32,457 bases of DNA from Rhodopirellula sp. (GTDB lineage Bacteria > Planctomycetota > Planctomycetia > Pirellulales > Thermoguttaceae), in the NCBI GenBank assembly GCA_012728855.1, contig JAAYEH010000701.1, positions 1-32,457 of the forward strand, given 5' to 3'. The position numbers and the translations under genes are program-made. Positions 1-6,832 of this stretch are shown one piece after another. Below the pieces are notes generated by a model. It saw only the letters and a program-made list of their open reading frames with translations. It was not told the DNA's origin and made no database searches. Each line of letters starts with the position of its first letter. Position 1 is the first letter of the stretch.

Positions 1-338
1 GGACGCAACGAACCGAGAGCAAACAAACGGCGTCCCAAGATCCTCGCGCTCATGACGGAGCCCCGCCCCAAGCCAACGCCGCGACAGGCGGCGTAACTCC
101 TTGCCCAGCAACCGGCAGTGCCATTCGGGACAGGCACCTCGCCAGGACGTATAGTCTGCGAGTTTTGCGATGGTTCGGCTCGGAGCCAGTCCCCGTTTTG
201 TTAGCGACTCTAAGAAGCCTGACCCAATAGCACGAACGAGTTCACCTTCCGGTCCTCCGCGGCTGGTCAGGAACCTTCGGAAAAAGGCGGGAATCCTCCC
301 CCGATAGCCAGATGCGTTGACAGAAGTCTAGAGTTTTC
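1..338. other. Region without an assignable gene
   Basis: No convincing coding region is visible. The minus strand is open from about position 312 to the left edge in one frame (about 100 codons, with a stop just upstream). It has no ATG or GTG in frame and its translation (Arg/Leu rich, containing KELRRLSRRW) matches no family I recognise. It may be a remnant of a gene that continues outside the window, or chance in GC-rich DNA. No tRNA or repeat array is seen. Confidence 0.4.
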
Positions 339-344
339 TACAAT
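317..344 (+). promoter_or_regulatory. Sigma-70-like promoter of the toxin-antitoxin pair
   Basis: TTGACA at 317-322 and TACAAT at 339-344 are separated by 16 bp, close to consensus. Transcription would start near 351, only a few bases before the ATG at 355, so the mRNA would be leaderless or nearly so. That fits the absence of a Shine-Dalgarno sequence in front of this ATG. Confidence 0.65.
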
Positions 345-352
345 AATGTAGA
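337..352. promoter_or_regulatory. Palindromic operator candidate over the -10 box
   Basis: TCTACA (337-342) and TGTAGA (347-352) form a perfect 6-bp inverted repeat with a 4-bp centre. It covers the -10 box and the predicted transcription start. Ribbon-helix-helix antitoxins usually autorepress by binding such palindromes, so the antitoxin encoded immediately downstream is the likely ligand. Binding is inferred. Confidence 0.55.
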
Positions 353-354
353 TT

Positions 355-636
355 ATGACGACTCCCAGCGATACAGTCCAAATTTCCGCGTTGATCACCG
401 CCGAGACCAAGGCCCGGCTGGAAGCCTACGTTCGAGAGCACGGCGTGAAGCGGTCGTTCTTGATCGAGCGGGCTTTGCAGCACCATCTTGCCGCCTTGGA
501 GGAGGTTCCGGCCGACGTGGTCATTCCTCCGGCATTGGTGGTAAACAGAACGTCGGGTGCGGAATTCATCGAGAGGCTCATGAACCCGCCACCGCCCACC
601 GCCGCCATAAGAGCGTTGATTGATGACGCCGGTTGA
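355..636 (+). CDS. Ribbon-helix-helix (CopG/TacA-like) antitoxin
   Basis: A 93-residue protein. Residues about 7-50 have the beta strand-helix-helix pattern of a ribbon-helix-helix DNA-binding domain (VQISALITAETKARLEAYV, then a second helix ending near the LAALEE segment). The Pro-rich C-terminal half is the expected toxin-neutralising tail. The gene overlaps the downstream acetyltransferase by 14 bp, the usual order and spacing of antitoxin then GNAT toxin. It probably binds the palindrome in its own promoter and the toxin. Exact family placement (DUF1778-type or another RHH class) cannot be settled by eye. Confidence 0.75.
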   Translation: MTTPSDTVQISALITAETKARLEAYVREHGVKRSFLIERALQHHLAALEEVPADVVIPPALVVNRTSGAEFIERLMNPPPPTAAIRALIDDAG

Positions 637-1147
637 AATCCGTCCGCTGGAACCCGGCGATGACCGTAGCGGACTCGTCTCGGGTGATCCCGACCTGGAC
701 CGGTTCTTCCGCAAATACGCTGGGCAGAATCAGTTCCACCATCACGTGGGCACGACGTACGTGGCCGTGGTCGGCGGGGTGCTCGCGGGCTTCGCGACGG
801 TTTCGGGCGCGTCGATTCACGTCGATGAGATGCCGGAGAAGACCCGCAGACGCCTCCCTCGATATCCACTGCCCGTGCTCCGACTCGCCCGGCTTGGGGT
901 TGACCAGCGAGTGCGGCGGCAAGGGATTGGGCGGCAGCTTCTGAGGGCTGTGTTGCTGTTGGCCCGCGAGATGGCCGACCGTGTGGGGTGCGTCGGCGTG
1001 CTGGTCGACGCCAAGCCTCAAGCGGTGGAATTCTATCGGCAATATGGGTTTGCGAGGCTGGAAGTCGTCGAGGGGCTTCTTGGCGATCGCCCACCGCCGG
1101 TGCCGATGTTTCTGCCGATAGGATCCATTCCGGGTTCTGCACAATAA
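623..1147 (+). CDS. GNAT-family acetyltransferase, probable TacT-like toxin
   Basis: A 174-residue GCN5-related N-acetyltransferase. The acetyl-CoA loop is visible as RRQGIGRQLL after LGVDQR, followed by the typical C-terminal FYRQYGF motif carrying the tyrosine that often acts as general acid. The size and the upstream overlapping RHH gene match type II toxin-antitoxin modules in which the toxin acetylates the amino group of aminoacyl-tRNA. The start is ATG 623; a TTG lies just before it at 620, inside the end of the antitoxin gene. An ordinary metabolite acetyltransferase would lack such a partner. The toxin role is inferred from context. Confidence 0.75.
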   Translation: MTPVEIRPLEPGDDRSGLVSGDPDLDRFFRKYAGQNQFHHHVGTTYVAVVGGVLAGFATVSGASIHVDEMPEKTRRRLPRYPLPVLRLARLGVDQRVRRQGIGRQLLRAVLLLAREMADRVGCVGVLVDAKPQAVEFYRQYGFARLEVVEGLLGDRPPPVPMFLPIGSIPGSAQ

Positions 1148-1465
1148 CCAGCTCCTAACCTCTTGAAAAACATGCAGTTAGATTCTTCGCCCCGCGCCGC
1201 GCGATCTTCGGCAAAAATGAGCGTCCAGCACATCAGCACTTCTCCAAGCAACCGCAACCCTCTTCTCAGCACATTGATTGCAGCCAGGCAGAGCACTGAA
1301 ACAGCAAACGCCATCACCGGGTCTATCCCGATGGGGAGATGATTGGCAGCTTCTCGCCGGCAATTCTCGTAAGCCCCACTGCTTGACGGGCATGGAGAAG
1401 CCCCATTACACTGATATGTTTGGTGTTTTCGACCGTTTCGAGTGCTATTGCCGGGAGTTGGATCG
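1148..1465. other. Intergenic region upstream of purA
   Basis: About 318 bp without a convincing gene; the short ORFs here are not supported on either strand. The last 85 bp hold a promoter candidate for purA. The remainder shows no clear hairpin or repeat. Confidence 0.5.
1383..1412 (+). promoter_or_regulatory. Promoter candidate for purA
   Basis: TTGACG (1383-1388) and TACACT (1407-1412) are spaced by 18 bp. This would give a transcript starting near 1419 and a leader of about 47 nt before the purA GTG at 1466. Confidence 0.4.
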
Positions 1466-2749
1466 GTGCCTGCGACTTGCGTGATCGGATTGCAGTGGGG
1501 GGATGAAGCCAAGGGGAAGATCGTCGATCTGCTCACCGAGCAGCACGACATCGTGGTCCGCTACCAGGGAGGTTCCAACGCGGGGCATACCGTGGTCACC
1601 GGCGGCCAGACGTTCAAGCTTTCGCTGATTCCCAGCGGAATCTTCCGGCCGCGGGTCCAGTGCGTCATCGCCACCGGGGTGGTGGTCAACCCGGCCAGCC
1701 TCTTGGACGAGATCGACGGATTGGCGGCCCGCGGCATTGCCGTCGGCAAAAACCTGATGATCAGCGACCGGGCCCACGTGATCTTCCCCTGGCATATCGA
1801 GGAGGACCGCCTTCTGGATCGCTGCTCGGACGGCGAGTTGATCGGTACCACTATGCGGGGAATCGGCCCCTGCTATCGCGACAAGGTTGGCCGCTCGTTC
1901 GCGGTTCGCTTCGGCGATATGTTTCGCAGTGATTTCTCCGATCGCGTCAACAACATCGTGGCCTTCAAGAACCGGATGCTGGCGGGCATGGGCGACGGGG
2001 CCGGGCGCGATCTGCTCGACGCCGGAGAGATCCATGCCCAGTACAGCGGCTACGCCCGGCGGCTGCGTGACTACGTTGCCGATACGACCGCCTACCTGCT
2101 CGACGCCGTGGAGGCGAAACGGAACATCCTCTTCGAAGGCGCCCAGGGCTCCTTGCTGGACATCGACCACGGCACGTTTCCCTTCGTCACCAGTAGTAAC
2201 AGCTCGGGGGTCGGCGTGGCCTCCGGTTCCGGCGTGCCGGCGCGTTACGTTACCAAGGCGATCGGGATCGTCAAAGCCTACACAACCCGAGTCGGCGGCG
2301 GCCCGTTTCCGACCGAACAGGACAACGAGATCGGCCAACACATCCGCGACGTGGGCAATGAGTACGGCACCGTCACCCGCCGGCCCCGGCGTTGTGGCTG
2401 GTTCGACGCAGTGGCCGCGAGGTACACCGCGCGGCTTGGCGGAATCGACGTGTTGGCCGTGATGCTGTTGGACGTGCTCAGCCAGTTGCCGGAACTGCAG
2501 ATTTGCGTGGCTTACGAACTCGACGGCCGCCGCATCGAGCACTTCCCCAGCCACGTCGACGATCTGCGACGGGTCAAACCGATCTATGAAACCATGCCCG
2601 GTTGGCAGCAGGACGTGACCGGTATACGTCGCCGGGCCGATTTGCCAAACAAGGCCAATGCCTATCTGAATCGCCTGGGCGGCTTGGTCGGCCGACCGGT
2701 CGAGATTGTGTCGGTGGGGCCGGACCGGCAGCAGACGATTCTCTCCTGA
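1466..2749 (+). CDS. purA: Adenylosuccinate synthetase PurA
   Basis: Cytosolic GTP-dependent ligase joining IMP and aspartate to adenylosuccinate, the first committed step from IMP to AMP. The 427-residue protein has full family length. The N-terminal phosphate loop reads GLQWGDEAKGK (residues 8-18) with catalytic Asp13, followed by QGGSNAGHT with catalytic His41, the canonical spacing. The conserved TTRVGGGPFPTE and later GWFDAV segments are present. I chose GTG 1466 because a GGGAG ribosome binding site (1453-1457) sits 8 nt upstream and the family begins right at this point; the frame stays open to 1442 but those residues are not conserved. uppS follows after 15 bp. Confidence 0.97.
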   Translation: MPATCVIGLQWGDEAKGKIVDLLTEQHDIVVRYQGGSNAGHTVVTGGQTFKLSLIPSGIFRPRVQCVIATGVVVNPASLLDEIDGLAARGIAVGKNLMISDRAHVIFPWHIEEDRLLDRCSDGELIGTTMRGIGPCYRDKVGRSFAVRFGDMFRSDFSDRVNNIVAFKNRMLAGMGDGAGRDLLDAGEIHAQYSGYARRLRDYVADTTAYLLDAVEAKRNILFEGAQGSLLDIDHGTFPFVTSSNSSGVGVASGSGVPARYVTKAIGIVKAYTTRVGGGPFPTEQDNEIGQHIRDVGNEYGTVTRRPRRCGWFDAVAARYTARLGGIDVLAVMLLDVLSQLPELQICVAYELDGRRIEHFPSHVDDLRRVKPIYETMPGWQQDVTGIRRRADLPNKANAYLNRLGGLVGRPVEIVSVGPDRQQTILS

Positions 2750-2764
2750 CCGTGCTGGAGTGCG

Positions 2765-3553
2765 ATGCTCGATTCGTCCCATGACAGCGCCCGTGAACCG
2801 CTCGAAGTGCCGCCGGAGCGACGGCCGCGCCATATTGCCGTCATTATGGACGGCAACGGGCGCTGGGCGCGACGGCAGGGATTGCCGCGTATCGAAGGGC
2901 ACCGGCGCGGCGTGGCCAGCGTGCGGCGATGCGTGGAGGAGTGCAGCCGGCTCGGCCTTCAACAGCTCACACTCTATTGCCTGTCCAGCGAGAACTGGAA
3001 ACGCCCACAGCCGGAATTGGACTTCCTCATGCACCTGCTGGAACAGTACATGATCGAGGAGCGGGGGACGATCCTCGATCAGAACGTGCGGGTGGCGATT
3101 ATCGGTCGCCGAACCGGCATCCCGGAGCGGACATTGGCGGAGATCGACAAGACGGTCGAGATGAGTGCGGCCAACAGCGGACTACGCCTCTGCCTGGCCG
3201 TGAATTACGGCGGACGCGGCGAGTTGACCGACGCCGTCCGCCGCATCGCGGCCGAGGTCCGGCAGGGAACGCTCTCGCCGGAAGCGATCACCGAAGAGAC
3301 CATCGGCCGGCGATTGGATACCGCCGGTATGCCCGACCCGGACCTGCTGATCCGCACCGCCGGAGAGATGCGGGTGAGCAATTTCCTCCTCTGGCAAATC
3401 AGTTACGCGGAAATTTGGGTTACCGACCGCTGCTGGCCGGAGTTCGACGAAGCGCAGCTTCATCAGGCGATCCGCGATTTCGCCTCCCGCGACCGCCGCT
3501 TTGGAGGTCTTCGCGAAGAGAACGGCCCCCAGCCCTGCACGCCCGGAAAATAA
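2765..3553 (+). CDS. uppS: Isoprenyl transferase (undecaprenyl diphosphate synthase)
   Basis: A 262-residue cis-prenyltransferase that extends farnesyl diphosphate with isopentenyl diphosphate to undecaprenyl diphosphate, the lipid carrier for cell-envelope polymers. Motif HIAVIMDGNGRWA (residues 23-35) includes catalytic Asp29. SSENW (about 74-78), AVNYGGRGEL and the C-terminal PDLLIRTAGEMRVSNFLLWQ region with the substrate-binding Arg are all present. GGAG at 2757-2760 precedes the ATG by 4 nt. It lies 15 bp after purA and upstream of cdsA; uppS-cdsA is a very common bacterial order. Confidence 0.96.
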   Translation: MLDSSHDSAREPLEVPPERRPRHIAVIMDGNGRWARRQGLPRIEGHRRGVASVRRCVEECSRLGLQQLTLYCLSSENWKRPQPELDFLMHLLEQYMIEERGTILDQNVRVAIIGRRTGIPERTLAEIDKTVEMSAANSGLRLCLAVNYGGRGELTDAVRRIAAEVRQGTLSPEAITEETIGRRLDTAGMPDPDLLIRTAGEMRVSNFLLWQISYAEIWVTDRCWPEFDEAQLHQAIRDFASRDRRFGGLREENGPQPCTPGK

Positions 3554-3563
3554 AAACACAACC

Positions 3564-3569
3564 AAGGAG
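3564..3569 (+). promoter_or_regulatory. Orphan Shine-Dalgarno AAGGAG upstream of cdsA
   Basis: A perfect AAGGAG lies 60 nt before the cdsA ATG, too far to serve it, while no ribosome binding site adjoins that ATG. The gap holds a heptamer repeat array, which may have pushed the two apart. Confidence 0.35.
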
Positions 3570-3593
3570 TCGATATTCGGTCAAACGCTTTGG

Positions 3594-3629
3594 CTCTCGA
3601 CTCTCGACTCTTGACTCTCGACTCTTGAC
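3594..3629 (+). repeat. Heptamer tandem array (CTCTYGA)5 before cdsA
   Basis: Five 7-bp units (CTCTCGA, CTCTCGA, CTCTTGA, CTCTCGA, CTCTTGA) run up to the base before the cdsA ATG. The same heptamer family occurs in the opposite orientation at 19012-19040. Confidence 0.8.
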
Positions 3630-4514
3630 ATGCTCCGCTGGCGATTGCTTCTGGGAACCACGATCATTGCCGGGCTGGTGTTGTTGTGCTGGCTCGATTA
3701 CCAGGCGGCGATCCCCGGCGTGTGGCTGATGCCGGTGGCGGTTGTCCTCACCGTCCTGGCAACCGGCGAGGTGCTCCAATTGGTTCGCGCCGCCGGTCTG
3801 CAGCCGCCCGGTTGGCTCGTCTACGCGGGAAACCTGCTCCAGATCGGCGTCGCATGGCTAGCGTCTTGGGCAGGGAATCGTTCGGTGGGGATTCCGCCGC
3901 CCGACGGTGCGAGTTGGCTGCTGTTGGCCTTCACGATGATGGTGCTGGCCCTGTTTGCCGTGGAGATCCGCCGTTACGAGGCGCCGGGCGGAACGATCGC
4001 GAACCTCGCCGGCGGGGTATTGGCGACGGCCTACACCGGCCTGCTGATGGGCCTGCTCGTCCAGTTCCGCGTCGCTTGCGGGATCGGTGCGCTGGCGGCG
4101 CTGGTGATTGTGGTGAAGTCGGGCGATATCGGAGCGTATACCGTCGGGCGGCTGGTCGGGCGTCACAAACTCGCGCCCCGGCTCAGTCCGGGCAAGACCA
4201 TCGAGGGCGCATTCGGCGCCTTGGCGGCGGGCTGTCTGGCAGCCTGGGCGACATTCCGCTGGATCCTGCCGGCAGTGATGCCGGAGGGTTCCAGCCGGTT
4301 GCCCTGGGGAGCCTGGCTGGCATTCGGACTCGTTGTGGCAACCGCGGGAATCCTCGGCGACCTGGGAGAGTCGCTACTGAAGCGCGATGTGCAACGGAAG
4401 GACTCCAGCGCGTGGTTGCCGGGATTCGGAGGTGTGCTGGACATTATGGATTCGATTCTGTTCGCCGCACCGGTGGCCTATGGGTACTGGGTGGTCTGCG
4501 CGCTGGGGAAATGA
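3630..4514 (+). CDS. cdsA: Phosphatidate cytidylyltransferase CdsA
   Basis: A 294-residue integral membrane enzyme making CDP-diacylglycerol from phosphatidate and CTP for phospholipid synthesis. It has multiple hydrophobic segments, the LSPGKTIEGAFGAL motif, and a C-terminal CDP-alcohol signature of the form SLLKRDVQRKDSSAWLPG followed by FGGVLDIMDS. The usual HGG...DR of the signature is here FGG...DI, so the conserved His and Arg are replaced, but the metal-binding Asp residues remain. An in-frame TGA 13-15 nt upstream in the repeat array fixes ATG 3630 as the earliest start. No Shine-Dalgarno adjoins it. Confidence 0.93.
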   Translation: MLRWRLLLGTTIIAGLVLLCWLDYQAAIPGVWLMPVAVVLTVLATGEVLQLVRAAGLQPPGWLVYAGNLLQIGVAWLASWAGNRSVGIPPPDGASWLLLAFTMMVLALFAVEIRRYEAPGGTIANLAGGVLATAYTGLLMGLLVQFRVACGIGALAALVIVVKSGDIGAYTVGRLVGRHKLAPRLSPGKTIEGAFGALAAGCLAAWATFRWILPAVMPEGSSRLPWGAWLAFGLVVATAGILGDLGESLLKRDVQRKDSSAWLPGFGGVLDIMDSILFAAPVAYGYWVVCALGK

Positions 4515-4519
4515 TGTGC

Positions 4520-4570
4520 GTCAGGCTTGCCTGCCTGACCCTGCAATTCCGTCAGGCTGGAAAGCCTGAC
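4520..4570. terminator. Two hairpins between convergent genes
   Basis: GTCAGGC / GCCTGAC (4520-4526 and 4533-4539) is followed by GTCAGGCT-GGAA-AGCCTGAC (4551-4570), an 8-bp stem with a GNRA-type loop. They lie between convergent cdsA and the DUF711 gene and could stop transcription from both sides, though there is no U tract. The second hairpin recurs at 24271-24292 and 30473-30492, so it is also an interspersed repeat. Confidence 0.5.
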
Positions 4571-4576
4571 GTGCTC

Positions 4577-5950
4577 TCAATTCCCCAGCGACTGCAGCGG
4601 GGCGGGAATGCGGCCGCCGAAATGGACAAACGCTTCGCTGGCGCCGGGGTTGCGGACATCGAGCACGGGCGTGGCGCCGAACAGGCCGCCAAAATCGACC
4701 CAGTCGCCCGGCTTTGCCCCGGGCACCGGAATCACGCGGACCGCGGTCGTCTTGTTGTTGATCACGCCGATGGCCATTTCGTCGGCGATCAAGGCCGCGA
4801 TCGTTTCGGGCGGGGTGTCGCCGGGGATGGCGATCATGTCGAGGCCGACGGAACAGACGCTCGTCATCGCTTCGAGCTTTTCGAGAACCAGGTGCCCCTG
4901 GCCGACCGCCTCAGCCAGCGCAGCATCTTCGCTCACCGGAATGAACGCTCCGCTCAGCCCGCCCACGGAACTCGATGCGAACAATCCGCCCTTCTTCACC
5001 GCGTCGTTGAGCATGGCGACGGCGGCCGTCGAGCCGGGGGCGCCGATTTTTGCGATACCCAATGTCTTGAGAATCTCGCCGATGCTGTCGCCCACCGTGG
5101 GGGTCGGGGCGAGGGAAAGGTCGACGATTCCGAACGCCACGCCCAGCTCCTTGGCCACCTCGCGGCCGATCAGTTCGCCGACGCGCGTGACCCGGAAACT
5201 GGTGATCTTGATCTCTTCGGCGAGGTCGCCGAGCGTGAGATTTTTTTCCAAAGTCAGTCGCCGCTTCAGCGCGCTACAGATCACGCCCGGCCCCGATACA
5301 CCGATATTCACCGCCGCCTCGGGTTCGCCGGCGCCCATATAGGCGCCCGCCATGAAGGGATTGTCTTCGGGAATATTGGCGAACACAACGAGCTTGGCAC
5401 AGCCGAAACCCTTGCGGTCGGCCGTGGCCTCGGCGATTCGCAGGATCACATGGCCCATCTGATGGATGGCGTCCATGTTAATACCTGCGTGGCGCGAGGC
5501 GACGTTGATCGACGCGCACACCTGGTTGGTTTGCGCAAGAACCTCGGGCAGAGAGTTCATCACCAAGGCATCGGCGGGCGTAATGCCCTTCTGGACCAAC
5601 GCGCTATAACCGCCGACGAAATCGACGCGGCACTCCGCGGCCGAGGCGTCGAGCGTCTTGGCCACCTGCAGCGCCGCCGCACGTCCATGGCCGGCCAGAA
5701 TCGTCGCGATCGGAGAGATCGCCAGACGCTTGTTGATCACCGGGATTCCATACTTCGATCCGACCCGGTCGCAGATCTCCACCAGCCGGCTCGCCCGCGT
5801 AACGATCTTGCCGCGCAGCTTGCGGCAAAGATGGTCCACGCTCGGGGCCGCACAGTCGTCGACGTTCAAAGCAAGGGTCACGGCACGCACGTCGAGGTGC
5901 TCGGCGTGCAACATTTCAATGGTGGAGAGGATTTCGTCGGTGCGGAGCAT
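4577..5950 (-). CDS. UPF0210 (DUF711, PFL-like) family protein
   Basis: A 457-residue protein of the UPF0210/DUF711 family, recognised by SINVASRHAGINMDAIHQMG, the GAYMGAGEPEAAVNIGVSGPG region, SSVGGLSGAFIPVSEDA and the C-terminal VPVPGAKPGDWVDFGGLFG-like end. The family resembles pyruvate-formate-lyase-like folds but its reaction is not established to my knowledge. In Gram-positive bacteria its gene is typically adjacent to a UPF0237 ACT-domain gene; the same order is kept here with the ACT gene directly upstream on the minus strand. There is no Shine-Dalgarno before ATG 5950. Confidence 0.9.
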   Translation of the reverse strand: MLRTDEILSTIEMLHAEHLDVRAVTLALNVDDCAAPSVDHLCRKLRGKIVTRASRLVEICDRVGSKYGIPVINKRLAISPIATILAGHGRAAALQVAKTLDASAAECRVDFVGGYSALVQKGITPADALVMNSLPEVLAQTNQVCASINVASRHAGINMDAIHQMGHVILRIAEATADRKGFGCAKLVVFANIPEDNPFMAGAYMGAGEPEAAVNIGVSGPGVICSALKRRLTLEKNLTLGDLAEEIKITSFRVTRVGELIGREVAKELGVAFGIVDLSLAPTPTVGDSIGEILKTLGIAKIGAPGSTAAVAMLNDAVKKGGLFASSSVGGLSGAFIPVSEDAALAEAVGQGHLVLEKLEAMTSVCSVGLDMIAIPGDTPPETIAALIADEMAIGVINNKTTAVRVIPVPGAKPGDWVDFGGLFGATPVLDVRNPGASEAFVHFGGRIPAPLQSLGN

Positions 5951-5961
5951 TTTAGTTGGGG

Positions 5962-5990
5962 GTCATTTGTCATTGGTCATTGGTCATTTG
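5962..5990 (+). repeat. Heptamer tandem array (GTCATTK)4
   Basis: Four 7-bp units GTCATTT, GTCATTG, GTCATTG, GTCATTT plus a trailing G, in the leader region of the DUF711 gene. Confidence 0.8.
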
Positions 5991-6040
5991 CGGGCACATC
6001 GCGCTGTGGGCAAACCGTCGCTGCGGCCGCAATACGCTCG

Positions 6041-6096
6041 CATCATTCCATCATTCCATCATTCCATCATTCCATCATTCCATCATTCCATCATTC
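6041..6096 (+). repeat. Octamer tandem array (CATCATTC)7
   Basis: Seven exact 8-bp units. The array overlaps the last codon and stop of the ACT-domain gene: on the minus strand the units read GAATGATG and supply its TGA. Confidence 0.92.
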
Positions 6097-6747
6097 CTTC
6101 CTCCCGCCGGCCTTTGGCAGGATCGGGTGGGGGGCGCGGGTGAGACGGAGGCCGTTGGTAGCGACGAAGACATTCTCATGTTGGAGCTTGACCGTGAAGC
6201 CGAGTTCCTGGCCCATCTGTTCCAAGTCAGCCTGCAACATGCGAATGTCCCAGCGCGTGGGCACTTCGACCTGGCCGATGAGGACGAATTCGTCGCCGTT
6301 GCGGTCGCCGTAGAGGTCGACAATGTTGATGTCCTTGCCCGCCAGGTACTGGCTGAAGCGGCGGACGATTCCCGGCTGGTCCGTGCCGAAGGCCGTGATG
6401 ACGAAGCGGTCCAGCGGCTCTTCCGGCGAGAAGCCGTCGGCGGACAAGGCGCGACGAACCATGACCTGGTAGGCGGAACCGGCCGACCCGGTTTGCCGAA
6501 CTCGCTCGGCCAAATCGTCGGGGGCGATCGGCTCGGGTAGGCTGACAATCATGATCAACGTGAAATAACCGCCAAGGACCGTCTGGCTGCAGGCGTCGAT
6601 ATTGCCGCCCAGCGACTCGACCGCGCTGGTTACCGCGGCCACGATTCCCGGGTGATCGTCGGACATCACCTCCAGGACGTAAGCGTTCTCGAACTGGGTT
6701 CGCGTGGAAATGGCAACACTCCTGATCGATGGAACAGGCCAAGACAA
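6091..6747 (-). CDS. Double ACT-domain regulator (UPF0237 / GcvR-like)
   Basis: Two ACT domains: residues about 20-90 (YVLEVMSDDHPGIVAAVTS, SLGGNID) and 110-190 (FVITAFGTDQPGIVRRFSQYL, GKDINIVDL). ACT domains bind small ligands such as amino acids; GcvR-type proteins have this two-domain layout. Pairing with the UPF0210 gene downstream is conserved in other phyla, so the two likely act together. The start is uncertain: the frame opens at TTG 6747 behind AAGGCGG (6758-6752), whereas a stronger AGGAG (6723-6719) lies 7 nt before an in-frame ATT at 6711. The 3' end runs into an octamer repeat. Confidence 0.82.
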   Translation of the reverse strand: MSWPVPSIRSVAISTRTQFENAYVLEVMSDDHPGIVAAVTSAVESLGGNIDACSQTVLGGYFTLIMIVSLPEPIAPDDLAERVRQTGSAGSAYQVMVRRALSADGFSPEEPLDRFVITAFGTDQPGIVRRFSQYLAGKDINIVDLYGDRNGDEFVLIGQVEVPTRWDIRMLQADLEQMGQELGFTVKLQHENVFVATNGLRLTRAPHPILPKAGGRKE

Positions 6748-6764
6748 CTGACCGCCTTGAAACC

Positions 6765-6828
6765 GTGGGACAGGTTTGCAACCTGCCTATTCTCTGCCGA
6801 TACCAAGCAGGTTGCAAACCTGCCCTAC
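6765..6828. repeat. REP doublet (inverted palindrome pair) between ACT and thi genes
   Basis: Two copies of a palindrome CAGGTT-TGC-AACCTG (6771-6785; inverted copy 6808-6822) lie head to head with a 22-bp centre. The outer flank of the right copy reads GTAGGG on the minus strand, that of the left copy GTGGGA. A GTAG-type head next to a palindrome, in inverted pairs, is the architecture of REP/REPIN sequences. Confidence 0.7.
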
Positions 6829-6832
6829 GACG

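Noticed and set aside
1..312. Open minus-strand frame reaching the left edge
   Set aside because: No ATG or GTG in frame and no recognisable motif. A faint resemblance (GGTTGC...AAGGAGTTACGC) to 30760-30785 was noted, but it is too short to call either a gene or a shared repeat.
1445..3034. 529-codon minus-strand ORF
   Set aside because: Antisense shadow of purA and uppS; His/Gly/Val-rich translation with no domain.
6041..6096. Possible CRISPR array
   Set aside because: Units are only 8 bp and directly contiguous with no spacers; it is a simple tandem repeat. No cas genes in the window.
3686..6313. 875-codon plus-strand ORF
   Set aside because: Out-of-frame shadow of cdsA and antisense to the DUF711 gene; crosses two well-supported genes.
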